Shown here piece after piece: positions 36,481 to 43,393 of a stretch of 64,000 nt of DNA. The stretch comes from Lachnospiraceae bacterium (GTDB lineage: Bacteria; Bacillota; Clostridia; Lachnospirales; Lachnospiraceae): assembly GCA_949383255.1 (NCBI GenBank), contig CASJPF010000009.1, forward strand, positions 45,642 to 109,641, in the 5' to 3' direction. The notes below the pieces were generated by a model that searched no databases, was not told where the DNA came from, and worked only from the letters and a program-made list of their open reading frames with translations. Numbering within the stretch: the stretch's first letter is position 1; every line of letters starts with the position of its first letter. A program made the position numbers and the translations under genes.

Positions 36481-37239
36481 TCATATTTTATGAATTTCAA
36501 AATCATTTTCTTCTCTAATTGAAAGAACAACTGCCATAACAATAATGATTATTTTACAAACATACGACACATATTGATTCCCACCTATTACTAACTGTGA
36601 GAAAACATTGATTAACGAATGTGTCATCACGCATATCCACAAACTATTTGTCTTTACAAATAAAGCTGATAAAATAAAGCAATTCGTTAACAACCCAAGT
36701 AGAAACGCAATTTGCTGTACTTGTGGTAATGTCCCTTCAATATAAAAATACGAAAAATGCCATATTCCCCATACAACAAATGTTAGTATCGTAGATAGGA
36801 TATAACTATGGCGTTCCTGCAAAATAGGTTGAAAAGCATATCTCCATCCTATTTCTTCAATCCCTCCAAATATAATTGCTTTAAAAAATAAGATAATTGG
36901 AATATACCATGCGTTTATGGTCAATTTGCCATTGAATACAACATAACAAAAATCTAAACACATAAACAAGAAAACAAATAAATAACTACTACATTTTTGC
37001 TTAATAGCAAAAAAATCTTTCAGTAATTTCTTTATACTATATTTTTTGTGTTTTACCGCAATAAGAGTTCCCCATAGAGCAGATGAAATTCCTCCAATTC
37101 CAATAGCAACCATTCCAATTGGCGTTGTATAATCTATAACCATACCAAAATTACGCAATATAAAAACTATAATACACATCATCCATATTTGTCCTAAAGT
37201 TCCTAACAAATAAAGGGAAATTGCTTTATCTCGACTCAT
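36481..37239 (-). CDS. CPBP family intramembrane protease
   Basis: This 252-aa protein has about seven hydrophobic segments. CPBP/Abi motifs are present: the paired glutamates and Arg in EEIGWRYAF, the histidine in WGIWHFSYFY, and the third-motif HSLINVF. Members are Rce1-like membrane proteases or, in bacteriocin loci, immunity factors. AGGAG 7 bp before the ATG at 37239 favours this start; the frame extends to an ATG at 37284 with a weaker GGTGA site. It is divergent from the small HTH gene and co-directional with the unknown gene at 35932, in an AT-rich patch. Confidence 0.8.
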   Translation of the reverse strand: MSRDKAISLYLLGTLGQIWMMCIIVFILRNFGMVIDYTTPIGMVAIGIGGISSALWGTLIAVKHKKYSIKKLLKDFFAIKQKCSSYLFVFLFMCLDFCYVVFNGKLTINAWYIPIILFFKAIIFGGIEEIGWRYAFQPILQERHSYILSTILTFVVWGIWHFSYFYIEGTLPQVQQIAFLLGLLTNCFILSALFVKTNSLWICVMTHSLINVFSQLVIGGNQYVSYVCKIIIIVMAVVLSIREENDFEIHKI

Positions 37240-37435
37240 AAATATCTCCTGAAAATTCCCATTTGTCTTTGGAATATTATACATCTATTCACCACTTTTG
37301 GGAATACCTGTAAAAAGTTGTAAACTGCTGAAAAATTCATAAAATAGGTTGTAATTTTTTATATATTCGTTATTACGAAGATATTTAAATACCAGAATAT
37401 ATTTTATTCTATGGTGAAAGATAACATCAAAGGAG

Positions 37436-37654
37436 GTGTTGAATCTGATTGACTATTTTCCGTTTTGGGAAACCTTAAATAAATCAACTCAAAACTGGTA
37501 TACTTTGACAAATAGACCTCATTTATCACATAGCATACTCCACCGTTTAAAACACAACAAAGATGTGTCAACGAAAACATTGAATGATTTATGCCGAATT
37601 TTAGACTGTGACATAAAGGATATTGTTCGGTATATTCCCTCCAATCGAGACTAG
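37436..37654 (+). CDS. Small Cro/CI-type HTH regulator (YozG-like)
   Basis: This protein of at most 72 aa is a single helix-turn-helix domain: PFWETLNKSTQNWYTLTN, then LSHSILHRLKHNKDVSTKTL and NDLCRILDCDIKDIVRYIP. The last block is typical of YozG-like XRE regulators. The start is uncertain: the AGGAGG at 37431-37436 overlaps the GTG at 37436, so initiation is more likely at a non-ATG codon a few positions later, near 37445-37448. It faces away from the CPBP gene and may control the small accessory patch. Confidence 0.72.
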   Translation: MLNLIDYFPFWETLNKSTQNWYTLTNRPHLSHSILHRLKHNKDVSTKTLNDLCRILDCDIKDIVRYIPSNRD

Positions 37655-37993
37655 AAATTATAAATTTGCAGCAGTAATGTTTACGGATTACTACCGCTTA
37701 AATTTACTTTTAACATCATCTTCCTTGCCTATTCTCTTTGTTTATTGCTTATTCTTTTCGGTTTGCGGTAGCGGATATTTCTTCGCAATCGGCTCATATC
37801 TTTTGCAATAATAGTTCCAATATTCCTTCCTTTCCGCCAGCATCACATACCATCAAAATTCAGTTCATAACTTTTTCAAAAACATAACTTAAAAATGATA
37901 TTGCTCTAAAAGAGATGTCTTTTTGATTTAAGGTATAAATCATTGGATTTCAAGAAAAACTATTAAAAAAAGAAACAGGCGGGAGGAAGTCAG
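37655..37993. other. AT-rich gap between the HTH gene and spoVAD
   Basis: No convincing gene was found in these 339 bp. On the minus strand a 33-codon frame (37742-37843) reads MLAERKEYWNYYCKRYEP..., which has protein-like composition and could be the tail of a decayed gene; it has no clear ribosome binding site. GGGAGGAAG at 37981-37989 belongs to spoVAD. No sigma-G-type promoter could be matched upstream of spoVAD. Confidence 0.4.
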
Positions 37994-39094
37994 GTGGAAA
38001 AGAATACAGTAAATAATGAGGCGATTGGAACATCTAGTATTGTGTATGGGAGCCCCGTTTTAATTATGGGAAGTGGGTCAATTGTAGGGCAGATGGAAAA
38101 TGAAGGACCGCTTGCAGGAAGTTTTGACAAGGTTAGCGAAGACAAAAATGACCTGTTTGGAGAAGATTCTTGGGAGAAGGCAGAGAGTGCGCTTCAAAAG
38201 GAAGCAGTGGCGCTCACACTGGCAAAGACAGGTGCGGAGACAGGTGATATCCGCTTTTTGTATGCTGGTGATTTGCTTGGTCAAAATATAGCAAGTTCTT
38301 TTGGGTTGGTGGATTATAATATTCCATTGTTTGGATTGTACGGTGCGTGTTCTACTTGCGGGGAGTCTCTTTGTCTGGGGAGTATGAGTATTGCCGCCGG
38401 CTATGCGGAGCGAGTTATCAGCCTGACTTCAAGCCATTTTGCAAGTGCACAGAAGGAGTTCCGATATCCGCTGGAATACGGTGGACAAAGACCCCTCTAT
38501 GCATCGTGGACTGTGACAGGAAGTGCGGGATTTCTGCTACAAAATGTCAATGCATCAGGAAGATCTGTGTCCGGCAGACCAATTAAAAATGAATATGAGG
38601 GCAAATATCAAAATAAAATTGGCATTACAGGCGTTACTGTAGGGCGAATAGAAGACTTTGGTATTAAGGATTCCTTTAATATGGGGTGCGCAATGGCACC
38701 AGCAGCAGCATGGACAATCGCTGGAAATCTAAAAGACTTTGGCAGAAAACCACAGGATTATGATGCAATTTTTACTGGAGATTTGGGAAGTGTTGGTCAG
38801 CAAGCACTGTTTGAGCTATTGTCCCAAGAAAATATTGATATTCGTGACAGGCATTATGATTGCGGGTTATTAATCTACGATACACAAAAGCAAGATGTCC
38901 ATGCAGGAGGAAGTGGCTGTGGGTGTTCCGCAGTTGTGTTGTCAGCACATATTCTGCCTAAACTTGCAAAAGGGGAGTGGAAACGCATTTTGTTTGTACC
39001 TACGGGGGCACTACTCAATAAGACATCGTTCAATGAAGGGCAAAATGTCCCCGGAATTGCACATGGTGTGGTAATTGAAGCACTTTCTGAGTAG
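37994..39094 (+). CDS. spoVAD: Stage V sporulation protein AD (SpoVAD)
   Basis: This 366-aa thiolase-like-fold protein belongs to the SpoVA dipicolinic-acid uptake apparatus and binds DPA in B. subtilis. Family blocks visible are AGDLLGQNIASSFG, GLYGACSTCGESL, SSHFASAQKEFRYPLEYGGQRP, GCAMAPAAAWTI, TGDLGSVGQ and HAGGSGCGCSAVVLS. It is slightly longer than the usual roughly 340 aa. GTG 37994 has GGAGG 7 bp upstream. The usual partners spoVAC and spoVAE are not adjacent, so this is a solitary copy. Its presence indicates a spore former. Confidence 0.92.
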   Translation: MEKNTVNNEAIGTSSIVYGSPVLIMGSGSIVGQMENEGPLAGSFDKVSEDKNDLFGEDSWEKAESALQKEAVALTLAKTGAETGDIRFLYAGDLLGQNIASSFGLVDYNIPLFGLYGACSTCGESLCLGSMSIAAGYAERVISLTSSHFASAQKEFRYPLEYGGQRPLYASWTVTGSAGFLLQNVNASGRSVSGRPIKNEYEGKYQNKIGITGVTVGRIEDFGIKDSFNMGCAMAPAAAWTIAGNLKDFGRKPQDYDAIFTGDLGSVGQQALFELLSQENIDIRDRHYDCGLLIYDTQKQDVHAGGSGCGCSAVVLSAHILPKLAKGEWKRILFVPTGALLNKTSFNEGQNVPGIAHGVVIEALSE

Positions 39095-39190
39095 AATTAA
39101 TTATATTGTCTGATTATTTACCAAAATTATACAAAAAGACGGAAGAATTATAAAGTTGTATGATTTGTTCAAAAAATTCAGAAAACAATC

Positions 39191-39218
39191 TAAATTTTTT
39201 CTTCAAAAGGTTCGATAT
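39191..39218 (+). promoter_or_regulatory. Sigma-D (sigma-28)-like flagellar promoter
   Basis: TAAA at 39191-39194 and TTCGATAT at 39211-39218 are separated by 16 bp. This is close to the flagellar sigma consensus TAAA-N15-GCCGATAT. The downstream gene resembles a flagellin helical domain, which supports the call. A hairpin ACTGTGC/GCACAGT at 39252-39279 lies in the leader. Confidence 0.5.
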
Positions 39219-39302
39219 ATTAATTAGAAACAGAATGACTATCTTAGCATGACTGTGCGGAAAAGGGGGTCGGCACAGTATATATAAGGGAAAGGAGCAT
39301 CT

Positions 39303-39857
39303 ATGGAGGTTCGGAGTGCAAATATAGCCCTAACAAACAGGGCGGCAGCGGCAATTGACAATTCTGGTTCAAACGGAAAGGAACAGCAACATGCGATGAA
39401 GGTAAACAGTGCTGTTCCCGAGGAGAATCAGGAACTTGATGATGAGTCGGTTATGCTCTCAATATCTGCAGCAGGTCTTAAGAGAAGTCTACAGTTGGAG
39501 AAACAGACGGAGAAGGAAGCGGCAGAGGAAACCTTTACGGGAGAGACAGAACTTGAGGATATGATGAAGAAAATGGAAGGACTTTCCAGTCAGGTTATCA
39601 ATGGACATTTTTCCATATCAGACAGGTTGAGTTTTAATTCAGAAATTGAAAAGCTGACCAATGAAATTAATCGGTTAAATGGGGACAATATGGTTGTCAC
39701 AAAAAATAATTGTATGCAATTGTCACAGAGAATATCGGATTTGACGCGCAATATTAGTGCGGCAGCTGTTTATCGTAATAGTGCGCGCACAGTGTTTATG
39801 GTCAACTCAAGACAACCAGTAAAACCGACAGACTCAATGCTTGACATTACACTATAA
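39303..39857 (+). CDS. Flagellin-like helical protein of unknown role
   Basis: This 184-aa protein is helical and lacks a signal peptide or membrane helix. Its start (MEVRSANIALTNRAAAAIDNS) is flagellin-unlike. The segment SAAGLKRSLQLEKQ, then LEDMMKKMEGLSSQVINGHF and SDRLSFNSEIEKLTNEINRL, follows the order and spacing of the flagellin D1 helix (AAGL..., N-G-x-x-S-x-x-D-R, Q-x-E-I-x-x-L-x-x-E-I-x-R-I). It lacks a flagellin C-terminal domain. GGAG lies 4-8 bp before the ATG. It is monocistronic, with its own promoter and terminator. It may be a flagellin-related regulator, chaperone or minor axial protein; the role is unknown. Confidence 0.65.
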   Translation: MEVRSANIALTNRAAAAIDNSGSNGKEQQHAMKVNSAVPEENQELDDESVMLSISAAGLKRSLQLEKQTEKEAAEETFTGETELEDMMKKMEGLSSQVINGHFSISDRLSFNSEIEKLTNEINRLNGDNMVVTKNNCMQLSQRISDLTRNISAAAVYRNSARTVFMVNSRQPVKPTDSMLDITL

Positions 39858-39863
39858 AATAAG

Positions 39864-39895
39864 AAAAGAACGCCAATATGCGTTCTTTTTTGGTC
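39864..39895 (+). terminator. Rho-independent terminator
   Basis: AAAAGAACGC (39864-39873) and GCGTTCTTTT (39880-39889) form a perfect stem with a 6-nt loop, followed by further T residues. It ends the flagellin-like gene. Confidence 0.85.
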
Positions 39896-40036
39896 GTTTT
39901 TTCTTTATAGATTGTTATTGTTAAGGAAAGAGTTTGTAAGATTTTCTTGACTTTTTTCTTATACTGGCACAAGATGATATAGAAGGATAACCGTTCAGAG
40001 AAAGAAGTGATATTTATACGCAGGATGGATTTTAAG

Positions 40037-40255
40037 ATGGAACGTCCCGGACAAGTGAAGGTAGGAGATGTGATCACAGTTACGGAGGGCGTTTTGCCAA
40101 GTAATTATTATTATACCATTAATCCGGCTGTGGCGATGTCCGGAAACATTCCTTTTCGGGACAGGCTTCAGTCGAAGAGCGGCACAGTGGTTTCTGTGGA
40201 GGAAAACACAAGAGGTTATTATGTTATTGTAGAATTTGAGGAAGATGAGATATAA
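40037..40255 (+). CDS. Small conserved-type hypothetical protein
   Basis: This 72-aa protein has a predicted beta character: GQVKVGDVITVTEGVLPSNY, then RDRLQSKSGTVVSVEENTRG and YYVIVEFEEDE. It looks like a small SH3/KOW-like barrel, but no family is recognised. ATG 40037 has AGGATGG about 7 bp upstream; in-frame ATG 40025 and GTG 40007 are alternatives. It lies 14 bp before ridA with a strong binding site between, so the two are probably cotranscribed. Confidence 0.65.
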   Translation: MERPGQVKVGDVITVTEGVLPSNYYYTINPAVAMSGNIPFRDRLQSKSGTVVSVEENTRGYYVIVEFEEDEI

Positions 40256-40269
40256 AGGAGGAAATTTTT

Positions 40270-40647
40270 ATGAAAAAAATTAGCACAGATAAGGCGCCGG
40301 CGGCAATTGGTCCATATTCACAGGCAATTCTTGCGGGAGACTTTCTGTATGCGTCCGGTCAGATTCCCATTAATCCTGAGACTGGAAATGTGGAGGTAGA
40401 AGGCATTACGACGCAGGCAGAGCAGTCTATAAAAAATGTTGGTGAGATTTTAAAAGCGGCAGGTACAGACTATGACCATGTGGTAAAAACGACTTGCTTT
40501 CTGACAGATATTGCCGATTTTGCAGCGTTTAATGAAGTGTATGCAAAGTATTTTACACAGAATCCAGCAAGGAGCTGCGTGGCGGTAAAAGATTTACCCA
40601 AAAATGTGCTCTGCGAGGTTGAGGTGATCGCATACCTTGGGGATTGA
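40270..40647 (+). CDS. ridA: RidA family enamine/imine deaminase
   Basis: RidA hydrolyses reactive 2-aminoacrylate and related imines, protecting PLP enzymes. The 125-aa length is typical. Family marks are APAAIGPYSQAI, LYASGQIPINPETG, and PARSCVAVKDLPKNVLCEVEVIA, containing the catalytic Arg and the terminal Glu. AAGGAGGAAA lies about 7 bp upstream. It is followed by the shikimate-kinase-like gene 21 bp later. Confidence 0.94.
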   Translation: MKKISTDKAPAAIGPYSQAILAGDFLYASGQIPINPETGNVEVEGITTQAEQSIKNVGEILKAAGTDYDHVVKTTCFLTDIADFAAFNEVYAKYFTQNPARSCVAVKDLPKNVLCEVEVIAYLGD

Positions 40648-40668
40648 TGACAGCTAGGAGTGAGACAT

Positions 40669-41169
40669 TTGAAAGCAAAAAATATTGTATTGATTGGAAT
40701 GCCTGGCGCAGGCAAAAGTTCAATTGGCGTGGTGCTTGCAAAGAACATGGGCATGTCCTTTGTGGATTCCGATCTTGTAATTCAGGAGCAGGAGGGGAAA
40801 AAACTTCATGAATTGATAGAGCAATATGGATTGGAAGGATTCTTGGGTATTGAGAGCAGAGTGAATACTGCGCTGAATCCCAAGACCGCAGTGATTGCCA
40901 CAGGCGGCAGTGCAGTCTATAGTGCGCAGGCAATGGAGCATTTGCGCAGTATTGCGATGGTGGTTTATTTAAAGCTATCCTATAAGAGTATTCAGGAGCG
41001 TTTGGGAGATTTGACAGAGCGTGGCGTTGTTCTTAGAGAAGGCTTGACACTGCGCGGATTGTATGAGGAGCGGGTGCCCTTATATGAAAAATACGCTAAT
41101 ATGACAGTGGATTGTGAAAATAAAAATATTCGTGAGATTGTTACGGAGCTTGCAAAGCGATTGAAATGA
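40669..41169 (+). CDS. aroK: Shikimate-kinase-like P-loop kinase
   Basis: This 166-aa kinase has Walker A GMPGAGKSS near residues 9-17, DSDLVI, the GG motif ATGGSAV and the C-terminal ERVPLYEKYA loop of shikimate kinases. The usual substrate Arg in the F-R-x-x-E block is replaced (FLGIES), so the substrate could differ from shikimate. TTG 40669 is preferred because AGGAG lies 8 bp upstream; GTG 40660 overlaps that site. Other aromatic-pathway genes are not nearby. Confidence 0.75.
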   Translation: MKAKNIVLIGMPGAGKSSIGVVLAKNMGMSFVDSDLVIQEQEGKKLHELIEQYGLEGFLGIESRVNTALNPKTAVIATGGSAVYSAQAMEHLRSIAMVVYLKLSYKSIQERLGDLTERGVVLREGLTLRGLYEERVPLYEKYANMTVDCENKNIREIVTELAKRLK

Positions 41170-41181
41170 AGATGGGATTAG

Positions 41182-41235
41182 CCAAATAAAAACCCGTTCG
41201 TTTATGCGGTGTGCAGAGGAACAGGTTTTTATTGG
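41182..41235. terminator. Bidirectional terminator between aroK and pepF
   Basis: CCAAATAAAAACC (41182-41194) pairs with GGTTTTTATTGG (41224-41235) with one extra A, and an inner GTTC/GAAC stem lies between. A/T runs in both arms suit termination from both converging genes. Confidence 0.75.
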
Positions 41236-41245
41236 ATATAAATAA

Positions 41246-43063
41246 TTATCGCATCAATTCAGCCATCTCATCAATTAAACTGTCAAATAGTTTTAGTGCT
41301 TCTTCGACAGGTTTTTTTGTAGACATATCAACACCAGCGTCTTTTAAGATAGATACAGGGTCTTTGGAGCATCCAGCACTCAGGAAGCATTCTTTGTACG
41401 CTTTTACAGCAGGGGCACCTTCATTTAAGATTTTTTGTGAGAGTGCAATTGCAGCGGAAAATCCAGTAGCGTATTGATATACATAGAAATTATAGAAGAA
41501 GTGTGGAATGCGTGCCCACTCCAAATCAATCTTTGTATCATGCACAATATCTTTTCCGAAATACAGTGTGATTAAATCGTGATAAACCTTGCAGGCAGAC
41601 TCTGAGTTGATACTCTCACCATTTTGTATCATTTGGCTCATTTTTAACTCAAACTCTGCAAACATTGTCTGGCGATAAAGCGTTGTCCGAAACTGTTCTA
41701 GAAAATAATTGATTAAATATGCCCGTTCTTTTTTATCTGTAGTCTTTTTTAGCAAATGCTGCATAAGCAGCGCTTCATTGCAGGTGGAGGCAACTTCTGC
41801 CACAAAGATTACATAGTCTGAGTCTACCACAGGTTGATTTTTGTTGGAGAGGTAGGAGTGCAGTGCATGTCCCATCTCATGAACTGTTGTAAACTCGCTG
41901 TCGAGATTGTTTTTATAATTTAACAGGACATAGGGGTGAATGCGACAGCCACTAGAATAGGCGCCACTGCGCTTTCCTGTATTTTCATAGATGTCAATCC
42001 AGCGGTTTTGAAATCCTTCGTCGAGAAGTGCCACATAATCCTCACCAAGAACAGCGAGAGCCTCGCGGATATTTTCCTTAGTCTCTGCAAATGGAATATT
42101 GCGTTCCGCATTTGACACCATAGGTACATATAAATCATACATGTGGAGTTCGTCCACTTTTAACAGTTTTTTTCTAAGGCGCACATATTTGTACATAGAC
42201 TCCATATTCTCATGAACTGCTTGAATTAGATTGTAATAAACTTGTGGGTCTACATTGGTGTGATTGAGCGCTGCCTCTAAAGGGCTATTGTACTTGCGCA
42301 TTTTGGCAAAGAAATTGAGCTGTTTCATCTGTGCTGACAGAATTGCCGCGGAGGTGTTCTTGTGCTCGTCGTAAGTTTTATACAGGGATTCAAAGGCATC
42401 TTTTCTGACATTTCTATCATAATTCTGCATGAGTGGGATAAAACTTGCATGTGTTACAGCGAATCGGTTTCCCTCAATATCTGTCACAGATTCATAGGTC
42501 ATATCAGCGTCATTTAAAAGACCAAAAATGTCTTCTGGTGACTGTGCAAGGTCCCCGGCAGCAGCGAGGATTTTCTCCTCGGAATCACTTAAAATATGCG
42601 CCTTTTTCCGAAGAATATCATTTAGACATCTTTTGTAGGTGGAAAGTGCAGGTCGCTTTTCATAGAATTCTTTTAAGGTGCTGTCAGGAATTTCAAGGAT
42701 TTCTGGTTCCGCAAATGATAATGCAGAGGAAATTTCCACACATGTGCCCATTGTCTGGTCTTTATAGCCTTGATAAGTGGTATTTTTTGTATCCTCATCT
42801 GCCTTTCGCAGAGAATAGTTTGCAAATTTGTCAATCAACACAAAAATCTCATCTTGCAATTTCATGAAGTCAAGTAGGCTGTCTGCATTTTTGCCGAGCT
42901 TTCCGCGAAAGGATTCTATCTGCGGAAGCATTCCCTTTAGTCGCTCCAAATCTTTTTTCCAGTCCGCATCACTTGCATAGAGGTCTTCTACAGCCCAAGT
43001 GTACTCTCTTGGCACATCACTGCGTTTCTCATAACTTTCAGTTTTGTTTTGTTGGTTGTCCAT
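41246..43063 (-). CDS. pepF: Oligoendopeptidase F
   Basis: This 605-aa zinc metallopeptidase of family M3 cuts short peptides in the cytoplasm. The zinc motif HEMGH is at 395-399 (TVHEMGHALHSYLS), followed by FVAEVASTCNEALL, which supplies the third ligand Glu. The PepF start region (VPREYTWAVEDLYASDADW) is conserved. The start at 43063 has AAGGAGAAC about 7 bp upstream; the longer open frame to 43117 has no site. It is convergent with aroK and divergent from addB. Confidence 0.95.
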   Translation of the reverse strand: MDNQQNKTESYEKRSDVPREYTWAVEDLYASDADWKKDLERLKGMLPQIESFRGKLGKNADSLLDFMKLQDEIFVLIDKFANYSLRKADEDTKNTTYQGYKDQTMGTCVEISSALSFAEPEILEIPDSTLKEFYEKRPALSTYKRCLNDILRKKAHILSDSEEKILAAAGDLAQSPEDIFGLLNDADMTYESVTDIEGNRFAVTHASFIPLMQNYDRNVRKDAFESLYKTYDEHKNTSAAILSAQMKQLNFFAKMRKYNSPLEAALNHTNVDPQVYYNLIQAVHENMESMYKYVRLRKKLLKVDELHMYDLYVPMVSNAERNIPFAETKENIREALAVLGEDYVALLDEGFQNRWIDIYENTGKRSGAYSSGCRIHPYVLLNYKNNLDSEFTTVHEMGHALHSYLSNKNQPVVDSDYVIFVAEVASTCNEALLMQHLLKKTTDKKERAYLINYFLEQFRTTLYRQTMFAEFELKMSQMIQNGESINSESACKVYHDLITLYFGKDIVHDTKIDLEWARIPHFFYNFYVYQYATGFSAAIALSQKILNEGAPAVKAYKECFLSAGCSKDPVSILKDAGVDMSTKKPVEEALKLFDSLIDEMAELMR

Positions 43064-43099
43064 TTTATAGTTCTCCTTTATATTATATTCGTAAATCTT

Positions 43100-43182
43100 G
43101 TTACTGTTCACTCCCAATATCAGTTAGTTAAGACCAAATTCCAAAAAAAGGGCTGAAAATGACATTGCCTGTGAACAGTAAC
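43100..43182 (+). repeat. 83-bp MITE-like element
   Basis: The ends GTTACTGTTCAC and GTGAACAGTAAC are perfect 12-bp inverted repeats. AAATCTT occurs just outside both ends (43093-43099 and 43184-43190), with one extra base on the right, as expected from a target duplication. The ends match those of the 938/25195 elements at 10 of 12 positions, but the inside is unrelated. It lies between the divergent pepF and addB. Another GTGAACAGTA occurs at 43361-43370. Confidence 0.7.
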
Positions 43183-43393
43183 GAAATCTTTCCTAAATAG
43201 TCTACCATTTTATCTGGCATTATGCTAGACTATTATGAGGAGAAGTTTGAAAAGAAGAGTTAAAAGTTATTATTTATGAGGATAAAAAAGTAGTGAAAAG
43301 TGTGTGCAAAAATGCTGCTTATACCAACAATATTTAAAATTTTGCTTAAAACTGATAGGTGTGAACAGTAGTGGTAAAAAAGAGGGGTAAAAT

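Noticed and set aside
37623..37811. 62-codon plus-strand frame after the HTH gene
   Set aside because: It overlaps the HTH gene end, has no binding site and is hydrophobic by chance in AT-rich DNA.
37880..37993. Sigma-G promoter for spoVAD
   Set aside because: No -35/-10 pair with acceptable spacing was found; GTATA and CTATTA are too far apart.
39952..39981. Promoter TTGACT before the 72-aa gene
   Set aside because: TTGACT is present, but no acceptable -10 lies 16-18 bp downstream, so it was not listed.
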